This document shows positions 53,574-61,872 of a stretch of 64,000 nt of DNA, one piece after another. This DNA comes from Clostridia bacterium (GTDB taxonomy: Bacteria > Bacillota > Clostridia > Oscillospirales > Acutalibacteraceae), in the NCBI GenBank assembly GCA_017613735.1, contig JAGADF010000008.1:124001-188000 (forward strand). The letters are read 5' to 3'. Position numbers and translations under genes: made by a program. Every line of letters begins with the position of its first letter. Within the stretch, counting starts at the first letter, position 1. The notes under the pieces are model-generated. The model did no database searches. It saw only the letters and a program-made list of their open reading frames with translations, and was not told where the DNA came from.

Positions 53574-54851
53574 ATGAAAAAATCAAGAATCGTTCTTTCA
53601 GTTATTATTGCAGTTGTTCTCTGTTTCCAGATTGCCGTAATGTCGTTTGCGGCAAGCACTATTATATCTTTTTCAAGCAATAACGTTACCATCGGCGATA
53701 CGGTCACGGTTAACGTCACTTTCTCGGGAAGAGATATAGCGGGCGTTCAGTTCAGTATCAGCTACGACTCGAGCATTCTTTCCTATAAAAGCTGTTCGGG
53801 CGCAAGCTACAGCGGCGGAACAGCCGTATGGTATGACGAAAGCTCGTCTTCCTCAAGCCACACCGTAAGCTTTACCTTTAAGGCTAACAAAACGGGCTCG
53901 ACGACAATTCAGGTAAGCGGAGTAAGCGTTTCGAACAACAACGGCGACCCGATAAGCGGTTTTTCGGGCGCGGCGGCTACAATGACGGTAAAGTCAGCCG
54001 AAACAACGACAAAGGCTCCCGAAACCACTACCAAAGCCCCGACTACTACAAAGGCTCCCGAGGCCACAACGAGAAGGCAGGAAACCACAACAAGAAAAGA
54101 GGAAACAACCTCCGAAACAACTACCGAAAAGCCGAAGAATGACGAAATCACATTGGGCGGCAAGACATATAAGTTAGTCGACGATTCGGCGTTTGTAGAC
54201 GCTCCCGACGGCTTCGACGAAACCTATTCCGATTACAAGGGCGATAAGATTTTAACATACACATCAAAGGATAAGTCACAGCAGATTGTCTGCCTTGAGG
54301 GCGAGGACGGCAAGAAGATTTTTGCGCTGTTTAACGACGAAAAGGATTCGTTCAGCGAGTATATCAAAATCAAGTCGGAATCCCTTCCCCTTGTTCTTAT
54401 ACCTGTAAAGGACGGTATGATTCCCGCGACATACAAGCCCGTCAACGTAAAGATTAACGACAAAGAGGTCGCCGCCTATCAGGACGAGGAATTCAAGGCA
54501 AAGGGACTCCACCTTATCTATGCGCTTAATCTCAACGACGGCAAAGCGGGTCTTTACGTATACGACAGCAACGACAAGACGATTCAGAAGTATTACGGCT
54601 TAAGCGTTATTGAGCAGGAGCCGGAAACGACAACCGAGCCGACAACGGAAGAAAAGACAACAGACGAAATTCCGCTTGAAAAAGCGACGATGATTAAATT
54701 AATCTGCGCTCTGGGCGTTCTTCTTCTCGCTTCGCTTATTGCGGTTATAACCCTTGCAATCAAGCTTCGAAAAAAGGCTGACAGCTTCGACGATATGGAT
54801 TTCCGTATAATCGAAGAGGACGACGACGATAAGCCGTATTTCACGGAGTAA
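53574..54851 (+). CDS. Membrane-anchored cohesin-domain surface protein
   Basis: 425 aa. Signal peptide (to about residue 27), then a single cohesin domain (about 28-142: VTIGDTVTVNVTFSG, VQFSISYDSSIL), a Thr/Pro/Glu-rich linker (143-190), an unrecognised domain (about 195-350), a second Thr-rich linker, one membrane helix (about 376-398) and a short, very acidic cytoplasmic tail. It should hold dockerin proteins at the cell surface without sortase or S-layer modules. It starts 16 bp after the dockerin-bearing hydrolase gene (GGAGG site), so the two are one operon. Confidence 0.88.
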   Translation: MKKSRIVLSVIIAVVLCFQIAVMSFAASTIISFSSNNVTIGDTVTVNVTFSGRDIAGVQFSISYDSSILSYKSCSGASYSGGTAVWYDESSSSSSHTVSFTFKANKTGSTTIQVSGVSVSNNNGDPISGFSGAAATMTVKSAETTTKAPETTTKAPTTTKAPEATTRRQETTTRKEETTSETTTEKPKNDEITLGGKTYKLVDDSAFVDAPDGFDETYSDYKGDKILTYTSKDKSQQIVCLEGEDGKKIFALFNDEKDSFSEYIKIKSESLPLVLIPVKDGMIPATYKPVNVKINDKEVAAYQDEEFKAKGLHLIYALNLNDGKAGLYVYDSNDKTIQKYYGLSVIEQEPETTTEPTTEEKTTDEIPLEKATMIKLICALGVLLLASLIAVITLAIKLRKKADSFDDMDFRIIEEDDDDKPYFTE

Positions 54852-54864
54852 ATAATTATTAATC

Positions 54865-54899
54865 AGCCGACCTTGTTTTTATACAAGGCCGGCTTTTTT
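54865..54899 (+). terminator. Terminator of the dockerin-cohesin operon
   Basis: AGCCGACCTTG and CAAGGCCGGCT form an 11-bp stem with one mismatch, followed by TTTTT. Confidence 0.9.
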
Positions 54900-54902
54900 A
54901 TA

Positions 54903-54931
54903 TTGATTATTACTGCGATTTTTGATATTAT
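54903..54931 (+). promoter_or_regulatory. Sigma-A promoter of cca
   Basis: TTGATT (54903-54908), a 17-bp spacer and TATTAT (54926-54931), 27 bp before the start. Confidence 0.65.
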
Positions 54932-54958
54932 AATAAAGATAATGTTCAGAGGTGCGTT

Positions 54959-56269
54959 ATGGTTATCAAGCTTCCCGCACAGGTGAATAAAGCAATCAGC
55001 CTGCTTAACAAAGCGGGCTTTGAGGCGTTTGTCGTCGGCGGATGCGTAAGGGATTCGCTTTTAGGGCTTTCCCCTTCCGACTGGGACGTAACAACCTCTG
55101 CTACTCCCGAGGAAACCGAAAAGGTCTTTGACGGTTATCGCATTATCGAAACGGGACTTCAACACGGCACAGTCACCGTTCTTATTGACAAAATGCCGCT
55201 TGAGATAACGACATACCGCGTTGACGGCAAATACTCGGATAACCGCCATCCCGACTCGGTTTCGTTTACAAGGAACCTTAAAGACGACCTCTCAAGGCGT
55301 GATTTTACGGTCAACGCGCTCGCATATAACGACGAAAAAGGTCTTGTCGACTGCTTCGGCGGGCAGGATGATTTAAAGAATAAAATCATACGCTGCGTAG
55401 GCAACGCCGACGAGCGTTTTAACGAGGACGCTTTGAGGATTTTAAGGGCGATAAGGTTTTCTTCAACCCTTGGCTTTAAAATCGAAAACAAGACGTCAGA
55501 GAGCGTTTTTTCGAATAAAGAACTGCTTAATAATATTGCGAGAGAGCGAATCCGCGTCGAATTAGTCAAATTACTTAACGGAAAGGACGTTAAACGCGTC
55601 CTGCTTGATTACAGAGATATTATAGCGGTATTTATTCCCGAGCTCATACCGACCTTTGATTACCCGCAGAATACGCCGTATCACTGCTTCGACGTCTATA
55701 CGCATACCGCATACACCGTTGAAGCCGCGCCCGAGGAATTCAAGGTCGCGATGCTTCTGCACGATATTGCAAAGCCCGAATGTAAAACGACTGACGAAAA
55801 CGGAGTTGACCATTTCAAAGGGCATCCGATACTTGGCTCGGAAATTGCATTTAAAATACTTAAACGGCTGACATTTGACAACGTTACAATAAACAGGTCG
55901 GTTAAATTTATTGCCGTTCACGACGAAAAGCTGCCGCATAATCTTACCGAGGCGTTAAAGCTTATGAAGCGTATCGGCGAGGACGGATACGATTATTTAA
56001 TTACCGCAAAATACGCCGATAATCAGGGAAAAGCAGATACTCACAGCGGCGAGAATCTACTTGAAGATATGAAAAAATATCAAAAAGAAGTTAAGGAAAA
56101 GAATCTTTGCTATTCAATAAAACAACTCAACGTAACGGGAAATGATTTAATTAATGCAGGTATTCCCGAGGGTAAGCAGTTAGGCAATACGCTCGATATG
56201 CTTGTTGACGCAGTAATTGACGGCAAATGCGAAAATATTAAATCGGAATTGCTAAAATATATCAGATAA
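54959..56269 (+). CDS. cca: CCA tRNA nucleotidyltransferase
   Basis: 436 aa. The class II nucleotidyltransferase head has GGCVRDSLLG and the catalytic DWDVTTSA. RRDFTVNALAY, the RFNEDALRILRAIRF motif and a C-terminal HD domain (LLHDIAKP) follow. It adds or repairs the 3' CCA of tRNAs, which is needed here because the tRNA-Arg in the window lacks encoded CCA. The HD domain may add phosphohydrolase activity, as in E. coli. The ATG at 54959 has AGAGGTG. Confidence 0.94.
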   Translation: MVIKLPAQVNKAISLLNKAGFEAFVVGGCVRDSLLGLSPSDWDVTTSATPEETEKVFDGYRIIETGLQHGTVTVLIDKMPLEITTYRVDGKYSDNRHPDSVSFTRNLKDDLSRRDFTVNALAYNDEKGLVDCFGGQDDLKNKIIRCVGNADERFNEDALRILRAIRFSSTLGFKIENKTSESVFSNKELLNNIARERIRVELVKLLNGKDVKRVLLDYRDIIAVFIPELIPTFDYPQNTPYHCFDVYTHTAYTVEAAPEEFKVAMLLHDIAKPECKTTDENGVDHFKGHPILGSEIAFKILKRLTFDNVTINRSVKFIAVHDEKLPHNLTEALKLMKRIGEDGYDYLITAKYADNQGKADTHSGENLLEDMKKYQKEVKEKNLCYSIKQLNVTGNDLINAGIPEGKQLGNTLDMLVDAVIDGKCENIKSELLKYIR

Positions 56270-56277
56270 GAAATGCC

Positions 56278-56308
56278 GGGGCGGATATCATCCGCCCTCT
56301 TTTTTTAT
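56278..56308 (+). terminator. Terminator of cca
   Basis: GGGCGGAT/ATCCGCCC with a 3-nt loop, followed by CTTTTTTT. Confidence 0.9.
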
Positions 56309-56316
56309 AAAAACTC

Positions 56317-56345
56317 TTGACAAGTTTACTTGGCAGTGATATAAT
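56317..56345 (+). promoter_or_regulatory. Perfect consensus promoter of the DUF6442/XRE operon
   Basis: TTGACA (56317-56322), a 17-bp spacer and TATAAT (56340-56345). The spacer contains the first operator repeat. Confidence 0.9.
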
Positions 56346-56368
56346 AAAAATGCAAAGTTAACTTGGCA
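56322..56368 (+). promoter_or_regulatory. Tandem operator repeats over the DUF6442/XRE promoter
   Basis: AAGTTTACTTGGCA (56322-56335) and AAGTTAACTTGGCA (56355-56368) agree in 13 of 14 bases. Each contains a short inverted repeat (AAGT..ACTT). They lie 33 bp apart, about three helical turns, one between -35 and -10 and one just after the transcription start. This is the expected layout for autorepression by the XRE protein of the operon. Confidence 0.7.
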
Positions 56369-56389
56369 TATTTCTTTGGAGGTGTTTTT

Positions 56390-56713
56390 ATGAATAAAGA
56401 AGAAATCCTTGCTAAAAACAGAGAAGATAATAAGAATCAGGACGAGATGGAAAAGAACGCATTTTCAAATGCGGGCAGAACCGCATGTGCGGTCGGCGGA
56501 ATTCTTTGTATGGTAATTCTCCTTCTCGAAGTTATACTTACCGATAACGGTCCTTCCTTGAGCCTGTGGGCGATTTATCTTTCAATGACGGGAACGATGC
56601 TTCTTGTTAAATATAAGTCTCTCAGGAAGACGCACGAGCTTATTTTCGGGCTTATTCAGCTTGCCCTTGCCGTTGTGTTCCTTGTTCTTCATATTATGAG
56701 GATTGTGAGGTAA
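56390..56713 (+). CDS. DUF6442 family membrane protein
   Basis: 107 aa from the ATG at 56390 (TTGGAGGTG upstream; the open frame begins nine codons earlier without a site). A charged N-terminal 40 residues precede three helices (about 38-55, 62-76 and 87-103). It is always seen next to small XRE regulators in gut Firmicutes as far as I recall; the function is unknown. The XRE gene follows after 3 bp. Confidence 0.75.
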   Translation: MNKEEILAKNREDNKNQDEMEKNAFSNAGRTACAVGGILCMVILLLEVILTDNGPSLSLWAIYLSMTGTMLLVKYKSLRKTHELIFGLIQLALAVVFLVLHIMRIVR

Positions 56714-56716
56714 AAA

Positions 56717-56923
56717 ATGGACGATAAGCTTATACTAAAAAACAATTTAAAGGAAATACGTTCACAAAGGGGCTTGTCACAATCTCAGCTCGCCGAAACG
56801 GTCGGAGTTTCAAGAAATACGATAAGCTCAATAGAAACAGGACAATACAGTCCGACGGCAAAGCTGGCTTTGGTGCTTTGTGTCGCACTTGATGTAAAGT
56901 TTGAAGAATTATTCTATTTTTAA
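56717..56923 (+). CDS. XRE-family transcriptional regulator (minimal helix-turn-helix)
   Basis: 68 aa, a single HTH_3 domain: LKEIRSQRGLSQSQLAETVG with recognition helix SRNTISSIETGQYSPT, and the C-terminal ALDVKFEELF typical of the YozG/Xre_MbcA short class. It probably represses its own operon through the repeated sites at 56322-56368. The ATG at 56717 follows GTGAGGT at the end of the DUF6442 gene. Confidence 0.9.
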   Translation: MDDKLILKNNLKEIRSQRGLSQSQLAETVGVSRNTISSIETGQYSPTAKLALVLCVALDVKFEELFYF

Positions 56924-57235
56924 CGGCGGCACCAAAGCTCCACTGCCAAGGGGAGCTGTCGAGTGCAACGAGACTGAGGGGTTTAAACCTCTCCACCGCC
57001 TGAACGGCGGTCCCCCTCTCCTTAACAGGAGAGGTTGTTAATAGGTTGAGATTATTCGCTTACGCCCAGAATGACATTTTATTTGCAGGACGTCGGAGGT
57101 TACGGCTTTGCCATTACCCTTTTGTCTGCTTCGCAGACATTTCCCCTATCAGGGGAATCACGCCGTCCCCTACGGCACCTCATCCGTCGCATAAATTCAC
57201 CGCCTTTTCCTCAAGGTGAAGGCAAATAAAAAATA
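56924..57235. repeat. Non-coding mosaic of short palindromes between XRE gene and tuf
   Basis: About 310 bp without a credible gene. It holds a series of hairpin-forming pairs: AGCTCC/GGAGCT, ACCGCC/GGCGGT, CCTCTCC/GGAGAGG, GTCTGC/GCAGAC, TTCCCC/GGGGAA, GCCGT/ACGGC and TTCACC/GGTGAA. Such composition suggests a decayed, repeated intergenic element (or two). No transposase or clear terminal repeats are seen. Confidence 0.5.
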
Positions 57236-57262
57236 ACCCCGTACCAAACGGTACGGGGAATT
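57222..57262 (-). terminator. Terminator of tuf
   Basis: On the minus strand CCCCGTACC and GGTACGGGG form a strong stem (57237-57258) with a GTTT loop, followed by TTATTTTTTATTT. Confidence 0.9.
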
Positions 57263-57281
57263 TTTAGTTTCTAATTATAAA

Positions 57282-58484
57282 TTAGTCACCAACGATAGCT
57301 GTAACAACGCCTGAACCTACTGTTCTGCCGCCTTCACGGATAGCAAAACGAAGGCCTTCTTCGATAGCGATAGGAGTAATAAGCTCAACGCTCATTTCAA
57401 CGTTATCGCCGGGCATGCACATCTCTGTTCCTTCGGGAAGAGAAATGATACCTGTAACGTCAGTAGTTCTGAAATAGAACTGGGGACGATAGTTGTTGAA
57501 GAAAGGTGTATGACGGCCACCCTCGTCCTTAGTCAGAACGTAAACCTGACCCTTGAACTTTGTGTGGGGATGAATTGAACCGGGCTTGGAAAGAACCTGA
57601 CCGCGTTCAATTTCTGTTCTCTGGATACCACGAAGAAGAGCACCGATGTTGTCGCCTGCTTCAGCATAGTCGAGGATCTTTCTGAACATTTCGATACCGG
57701 TAACAACTGTCTTCATCTTCTCGTCCTTAAGGCCGACGATTTCAACTTCTTCGCCTGTTCTGAGCTGTCCACGCTCAACACGGCCTGTAGCAACTGTACC
57801 ACGACCTGTGATTGTGAAAACGTCCTCTACGGGCATAAGGAAAGGCTGGTCTGCCTTACGGTCAGGAGTAGGAATATAGCTGTCGATAGCGTCCATGAGT
57901 TCCCAGATGGGAGCGAGTTCGGGAGCATTGATGTCGCCGCCGTTGTACTCAAGAGCCTTAAGAGCAGAACCCTTGATAATCGGGCAGTTGGGATCAAAGC
58001 CGTACTCTTCAAGAGTTTCCTGAACTTCCATCTCTACGAGTTCAAGGAGCTCCGGATCGTCGAGTTGATCAGTCTTGTTAAGGAAAACGATAATCTTCGG
58101 TACGCCAACCTGACGGGCAAGAAGAAGGTGTTCCTTAGTCTGAGCCATGGGGCCGTCTGTAGCAGCGATAACAAGAACAGCACCGTCCATCTGAGCAGCA
58201 CCTGTGATCATGTTCTTGATATAGTCAGCATGGCCGGGGCAGTCAACGTGAGCATAGTGACGAGCGTCAGTTTCATACTCAACGTGAGCTGTATTGATTG
58301 TGATACCACGCTCTCTCTCTTCGGGAGCCTTATCGATCATATCATATGCTTCGAACTTAGCGTAACCCTTCATTGCAAGAGCCTTTGTAATAGCAGCGGT
58401 AAGAGTTGTCTTACCGTGGTCAACGTGACCGATTGTACCAATGTTTACATGAGGTTTGGTACGGTTAAAATGTTCTTTTGCCAT
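57282..58484 (-). CDS. tuf: Elongation factor Tu
   Basis: 400 aa. G1 GHVDHGKT (19-26), [13 protein letters not shown] and SALKALE are intact; domains 2 and 3 follow. It delivers aminoacyl-tRNA to the ribosome. The ATG at 58484 has AAAGGAGGA. It has its own promoter 101 bp after fusA, as well as possible readthrough from the str operon. Confidence 0.99.
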   Translation of the reverse strand: MAKEHFNRTKPHVNIGTIGHVDHGKTTLTAAITKALAMKGYAKFEAYDMIDKAPEERERGITINTAHVEYETDARHYAHVDCPGHADYIKNMITGAAQMDGAVLVIAATDGPMAQTKEHLLLARQVGVPKIIVFLNKTDQLDDPELLELVEMEVQETLEEYGFDPNCPIIKGSALKALEYNGGDINAPELAPIWELMDAIDSYIPTPDRKADQPFLMPVEDVFTITGRGTVATGRVERGQLRTGEEVEIVGLKDEKMKTVVTGIEMFRKILDYAEAGDNIGALLRGIQRTEIERGQVLSKPGSIHPHTKFKGQVYVLTKDEGGRHTPFFNNYRPQFYFRTTDVTGIISLPEGTEMCMPGDNVEMSVELITPIAIEEGLRFAIREGGRTVGSGVVTAIVGD

Positions 58485-58498
58485 TGAGAAATTCCTCC

Positions 58499-58518
58499 TT
58501 TAATGTGGAAAAACATTA
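58499..58518 (-). promoter_or_regulatory. Short hairpin abutting the tuf ribosome site
   Basis: TTAATG and CATTAA pair around TTTTTCCA, directly 5' of AGGAGG. Similar structures precede the ribosome sites of spoIVB and the BMP lipoprotein gene. Confidence 0.4.
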
Positions 58519-58539
58519 ATTGTTTTGTTGCCGTATGAT

Positions 58540-58568
58540 ATTTTACCAAAACTTTGGGAAAAAATCAA
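58540..58568 (-). promoter_or_regulatory. Sigma-A promoter of tuf
   Basis: On the minus strand TTGATT (58563-58568), a 17-bp spacer and TAAAAT (58540-58545). The spacer carries AAAGTTTTGG next to the -10. Confidence 0.7.
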
Positions 58569-58585
58569 TACTTTTAATAGAATTA

Positions 58586-60667
58586 TCAGTCTTTTTTGGA
58601 TTTGTCGCTGATAATCTTTTCGGAAATTGACTTGGGTACTTCCTTGTAACCGTCGGGTTCCATAACGTACTGGCCTCTGCCCTGCGTCTTGGAACGAAGG
58701 TCGGTTGCGTAACCGAACATTTCCGAAAGCGGAACGCGCGCGTTAATCTGCTTGATTCCGCCGCTTCTGTCGTCGAAGCCCTGAATGTCGCCTCGACGGG
58801 AATTGAGGTCACCGATAACGTCGCCCATATAATCCTCGGGAACGATAACAACTACCTTCATAATCGGCTCAAGAAGTACGGGGTCCGCCCTCTTGGCAGC
58901 GTCCTTGAGAGCCATTGAACCGGCAATCTTAAACGCCATTTCGGACGAGTCAACCTCATGATATGAACCGTCATAAAGAGTGACCTTAATGTCGACCATA
59001 TTGTAGCCTGCAAGTACGCCGGACTGCATTGCGCCCTGAATACCCTGATTGACAGGCTCGATATATTCCTTGGGAATAGCGCCGCCGACAATTTTGTTTA
59101 CGAACTCATAGCCCTGACCGGGATTGGGTTCAATAGTAATCTTACAATGACCGTACTGACCTTTACCGCCTGACTGACGTGCATACTTCGTATCGGATGA
59201 AGATTCCTTGCGGATTGTTTCGCGGTAAGCAACCTGCGGCTTACCTACGTTAGCCTCAACCTTAAATTCACGAAGCATTCTGTCAACGATAATCTCAAGG
59301 TGTAATTCACCCATACCGGCGATAATTGTCTGACCTGTTTCTTCGTCAGTGTAGCACTTGAAGGTGGGGTCTTCTTCAGCAAGCTTCTGAAGAGCGATAC
59401 CCATCTTTTCCTGACCGGCTTTGGTCTTGGGCTCAATAGCTACGCGGATAACAGGCTCCGGGAAATTCATTGATTCAAGAATTACGGGATGCTTTTCGTT
59501 ACAGAGCGTGTCGCCCGTCGTGGTGTTTTTAAGACCTACGGCAGCCGCGATATCGCCCGCGTAAACGGTTTCGATATCCTCTCTGTGATTAGCGTGCATC
59601 TGCAGAATACGACCGAGTCTTTCACGGTTGTCCTTACAAGCGTTAAGAACCGAATCGCCTGCGTTAACTGTACCCGAATAAACGCGGAAGAAGCAAAGCT
59701 TACCTACATAGGGGTCGGTAGCAATCTTGAACGCAAGAGCCGCGAAAGGCTCGTCGTCCGAAGAATGTCTGACTTCTTCTTTGTCGTTATTGGGATTAAT
59801 GCCCTTTATAGCCTCGACGTCGGTCGGAGCGGGCATATAGTCAACAATTGCGTCAAGCAACGGCTGAACGCCCTTGTTGCGGTATGATGTACCGCAGGTG
59901 ATGGGAACCATCTTGTTGGCGAGCGTTGCCTTACGGATTGTCGCTTTGATTTCCTCAACGGTGATTTCTTCGCCGTTGAAGTATTTTTCCATAAGAGCGT
60001 CATCCTGGTCGGCAATAGCCTCGATGAGCTTCTCACGGTATTCATTGGCAAGGTCAGCCATATCCTCGGGGATAGGCTCGTGTCTTACGTCCTTGCCAAG
60101 GTCATCATAATAAACTTCGGCGTCCATGGCAACCAGGTCGATAATGCCCTTGAATGTGGCTTCAGCGCCTATCGGCAGCTGAATCGGAACGGGGTTGCAG
60201 TTGAAACGCTCTTCAACCATGTTGAGAACTCTGAAAAAGTCCGCGCCCATAATGTCCATCTTATTGACGTAAATCATACGGGGAACATGGTATTCGTCAG
60301 CCTGACGCCAGACGGTCTCAGACTGAGGCTCGACGCCGCCCTTTGCGCAGAGAACGGTTACGGAACCGTCAAGTACGCGAAGCGAACGCTGAACTTCTAC
60401 GGTGAAGTCAACGTGACCGGGAGTGTCGATTATATTAATACGATGGTCCTTCCAAAAACAAGTAGTAGCGGCGGAGGTGATTGTAATACCTCTCTCCTGC
60501 TCCTGAGCCATCCAGTCCATAACGGCGTCGCCGTCATGAGTCTCACCGATTTTGTGAGTCCTACCGGTATAGAAAAGTATTCTTTCGGTAGTGGTGGTCT
60601 TACCTGCGTCTATGTGGGCCATAATACCAATATTTCTGGTTTTCTCTAAAGATACCTTACGTGGCAT
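58586..60667 (-). CDS. fusA: Elongation factor G
   Basis: 693 aa from the ATG at 60667 (TTGGAGGA upstream; an open TTG four codons earlier lies on the ribosome site). G1 [20 protein letters not shown] and NKMD are intact, followed by domains II-V. It drives ribosomal translocation and, with RRF, recycling. It belongs to the str operon, 35 bp after rpsG. Confidence 0.99.
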   Translation of the reverse strand: MPRKVSLEKTRNIGIMAHIDAGKTTTTERILFYTGRTHKIGETHDGDAVMDWMAQEQERGITITSAATTCFWKDHRINIIDTPGHVDFTVEVQRSLRVLDGSVTVLCAKGGVEPQSETVWRQADEYHVPRMIYVNKMDIMGADFFRVLNMVEERFNCNPVPIQLPIGAEATFKGIIDLVAMDAEVYYDDLGKDVRHEPIPEDMADLANEYREKLIEAIADQDDALMEKYFNGEEITVEEIKATIRKATLANKMVPITCGTSYRNKGVQPLLDAIVDYMPAPTDVEAIKGINPNNDKEEVRHSSDDEPFAALAFKIATDPYVGKLCFFRVYSGTVNAGDSVLNACKDNRERLGRILQMHANHREDIETVYAGDIAAAVGLKNTTTGDTLCNEKHPVILESMNFPEPVIRVAIEPKTKAGQEKMGIALQKLAEEDPTFKCYTDEETGQTIIAGMGELHLEIIVDRMLREFKVEANVGKPQVAYRETIRKESSSDTKYARQSGGKGQYGHCKITIEPNPGQGYEFVNKIVGGAIPKEYIEPVNQGIQGAMQSGVLAGYNMVDIKVTLYDGSYHEVDSSEMAFKIAGSMALKDAAKRADPVLLEPIMKVVVIVPEDYMGDVIGDLNSRRGDIQGFDDRSGGIKQINARVPLSEMFGYATDLRSKTQGRGQYVMEPDGYKEVPKSISEKIISDKSKKD

Positions 60668-60702
60668 ACAGTCCTCCAATTAGGTTAAAAATCCAGATAG
60701 AA

Positions 60703-61173
60703 TTAATATCTGAAGTGTGCAAAAGCCTTGTTCGCTTCTGCCATTTTGTGAGTGTCTTCACGCTTCTTGAAAGCAGAACCTGTCTCGTTGACAGCATCCA
60801 TGATTTCGTTAGCAAGGCGCTCTTTCATCGTTCTTTCGGAACGCTGACGGGCATAAAGGGTTATCCAGCGAAGACCGAGAGTTTCTCTTCTTTCGGGACG
60901 AACCTCAAGCGGAACCTGATAGGTAGCTCCGCCTACACGGCGAGCCTTAACCTCAAGAACCGGCATAACGTTTTCCATAGCTGCGTCAAAAACCTCCAAC
61001 GGTTCCTTGCCTGTCTTTTCAGAGATAATCTCAAATGCATCGTAAACGATTTTCTGAGCTACACCCTTTTTACCGTCAAGCATAACACTGTTGATAAGGC
61101 GTGTGACACGTTTTGAATTGTAAAGTGGATCGGGCAAAACATCACGTTTTGCGATCTGGCCTCTTCTTGGCAC
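60703..61173 (-). CDS. rpsG: 30S ribosomal protein S7
   Basis: 156 aa from a GTG at 61173. It is chosen because GAAGGAGG lies 8 nt upstream and [19 protein letters not shown] is the conserved start; the length then equals typical S7. The longer frame has no similarity. S7 binds 16S rRNA at the exit site and is a str-operon translational regulator in E. coli. Confidence 0.97.
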   Translation of the reverse strand: MPRRGQIAKRDVLPDPLYNSKRVTRLINSVMLDGKKGVAQKIVYDAFEIISEKTGKEPLEVFDAAMENVMPVLEVKARRVGGATYQVPLEVRPERRETLGLRWITLYARQRSERTMKERLANEIMDAVNETGSAFKKREDTHKMAEANKAFAHFRY

Positions 61174-61319
61174 AGCACTTCCCTCCTTCATATTGATGAT
61201 ATCATAGGTACTCGGTGACAAAACCCGTGGTGTCAAGGCAAGGCGCATACTATATATAATATAACACCAATAGCTTTGACTTTTGATGATAGATTCTGTC
61301 TTAATTTTTCAGCTTCAAA

Positions 61320-61742
61320 TTACTTTGCAGCTTTCTTCGGCCTCTTTGCGCCGTACTTCGAACGGCTCTGCATTCTGCCTGTTACGCCCTGCGTATCAAG
61401 CGTACCGCGAATAATGTGGTAACGAACGCCGGGTAAATCCTTAACACGTCCGCCCCTGATGAGAACAACGCTGTGCTCCTGAAGGTTGTGGCCGACGCCG
61501 GGGATGTATGCAGAAACCTCAATACCGTTTGTCAGACGAACTCTGGCAAGCTTACGAAGTGCAGAGTTAGGCTTCTTGGGGGTATCTGTCTTAACGACTG
61601 TGCAGACGCCTCTCTTCTGGGGAGAGTTCTTATCTGTCATAACGTTTTTCTTAGAGTTGAAACCCTTACCGAGAGCCGGAGCCTTTGACTTCTTCTCAAC
61701 GGTCTGTCTGCCGTTGCGTACAAGCTGATTAAAGGTTGGCAA
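61320..61742 (-). CDS. rpsL: 30S ribosomal protein S12
   Basis: 140 aa from a TTG at 61742, chosen because AAAGGAGGA lies 9 nt upstream and [12 protein letters not shown] is the conserved start. The longer frame upstream has no similarity. KKPNSALRK and [11 protein letters not shown] are the decoding-centre loops, with wild-type (streptomycin-sensitive type) residues. It heads rpsL-rpsG-fusA with its own promoter. Confidence 0.97.
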   Translation of the reverse strand: MPTFNQLVRNGRQTVEKKSKAPALGKGFNSKKNVMTDKNSPQKRGVCTVVKTDTPKKPNSALRKLARVRLTNGIEVSAYIPGVGHNLQEHSVVLIRGGRVKDLPGVRYHIIRGTLDTQGVTGRMQSRSKYGAKRPKKAAK

Positions 61743-61821
61743 GTTCAGTTTCCTCCTTTTCTTTAATATTATGAAAACAGATTTCTCTGTAAACACCTGA
61801 ATTGCGGATTCGCAGACCCGC

Positions 61822-61858
61822 ACAAGCTAAGATTTTAACACTCAAAACCTTAGCTTGT
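61822..61858. repeat. Palindrome overlapping the rpsL promoter
   Basis: ACAAGCTAAG (61822-61831) and CTTAGCTTGT (61849-61858) are perfect inverted arms, with inner TTTT/AAAA able to extend the pairing. They flank the promoter spacer, covering the -10 and part of the -35. No T tract follows on the minus strand, so it is not an obvious rpoC terminator. Confidence 0.6.
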
Positions 61859-61861
61859 CAA
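61832..61861 (-). promoter_or_regulatory. Promoter of the str operon (rpsL-rpsG-fusA)
   Basis: On the minus strand TTGACA (61856-61861), an 18-bp spacer and TAAAAT (61832-61837), with a leader of about 80 nt to the rpsL TTG. The spacer block AAGGTTTTGAG is identical to that in the alaS promoter. Confidence 0.75.
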
Positions 61862-61872
61862 GTCTTTTTTTA

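Noticed and set aside
56924-57235. Small protein genes in the tuf-XRE gap
   Set aside because: No frame with a ribosome site and plausible protein composition was seen; the sequence is dominated by inverted repeats.
61174-61248. N-terminal extension of S7 (and likewise of S12 at 61743-61823)
   Set aside because: Strong ribosome sites precede the GTG and TTG that give the conserved ribosomal protein starts; the extensions have no similarity to the families.
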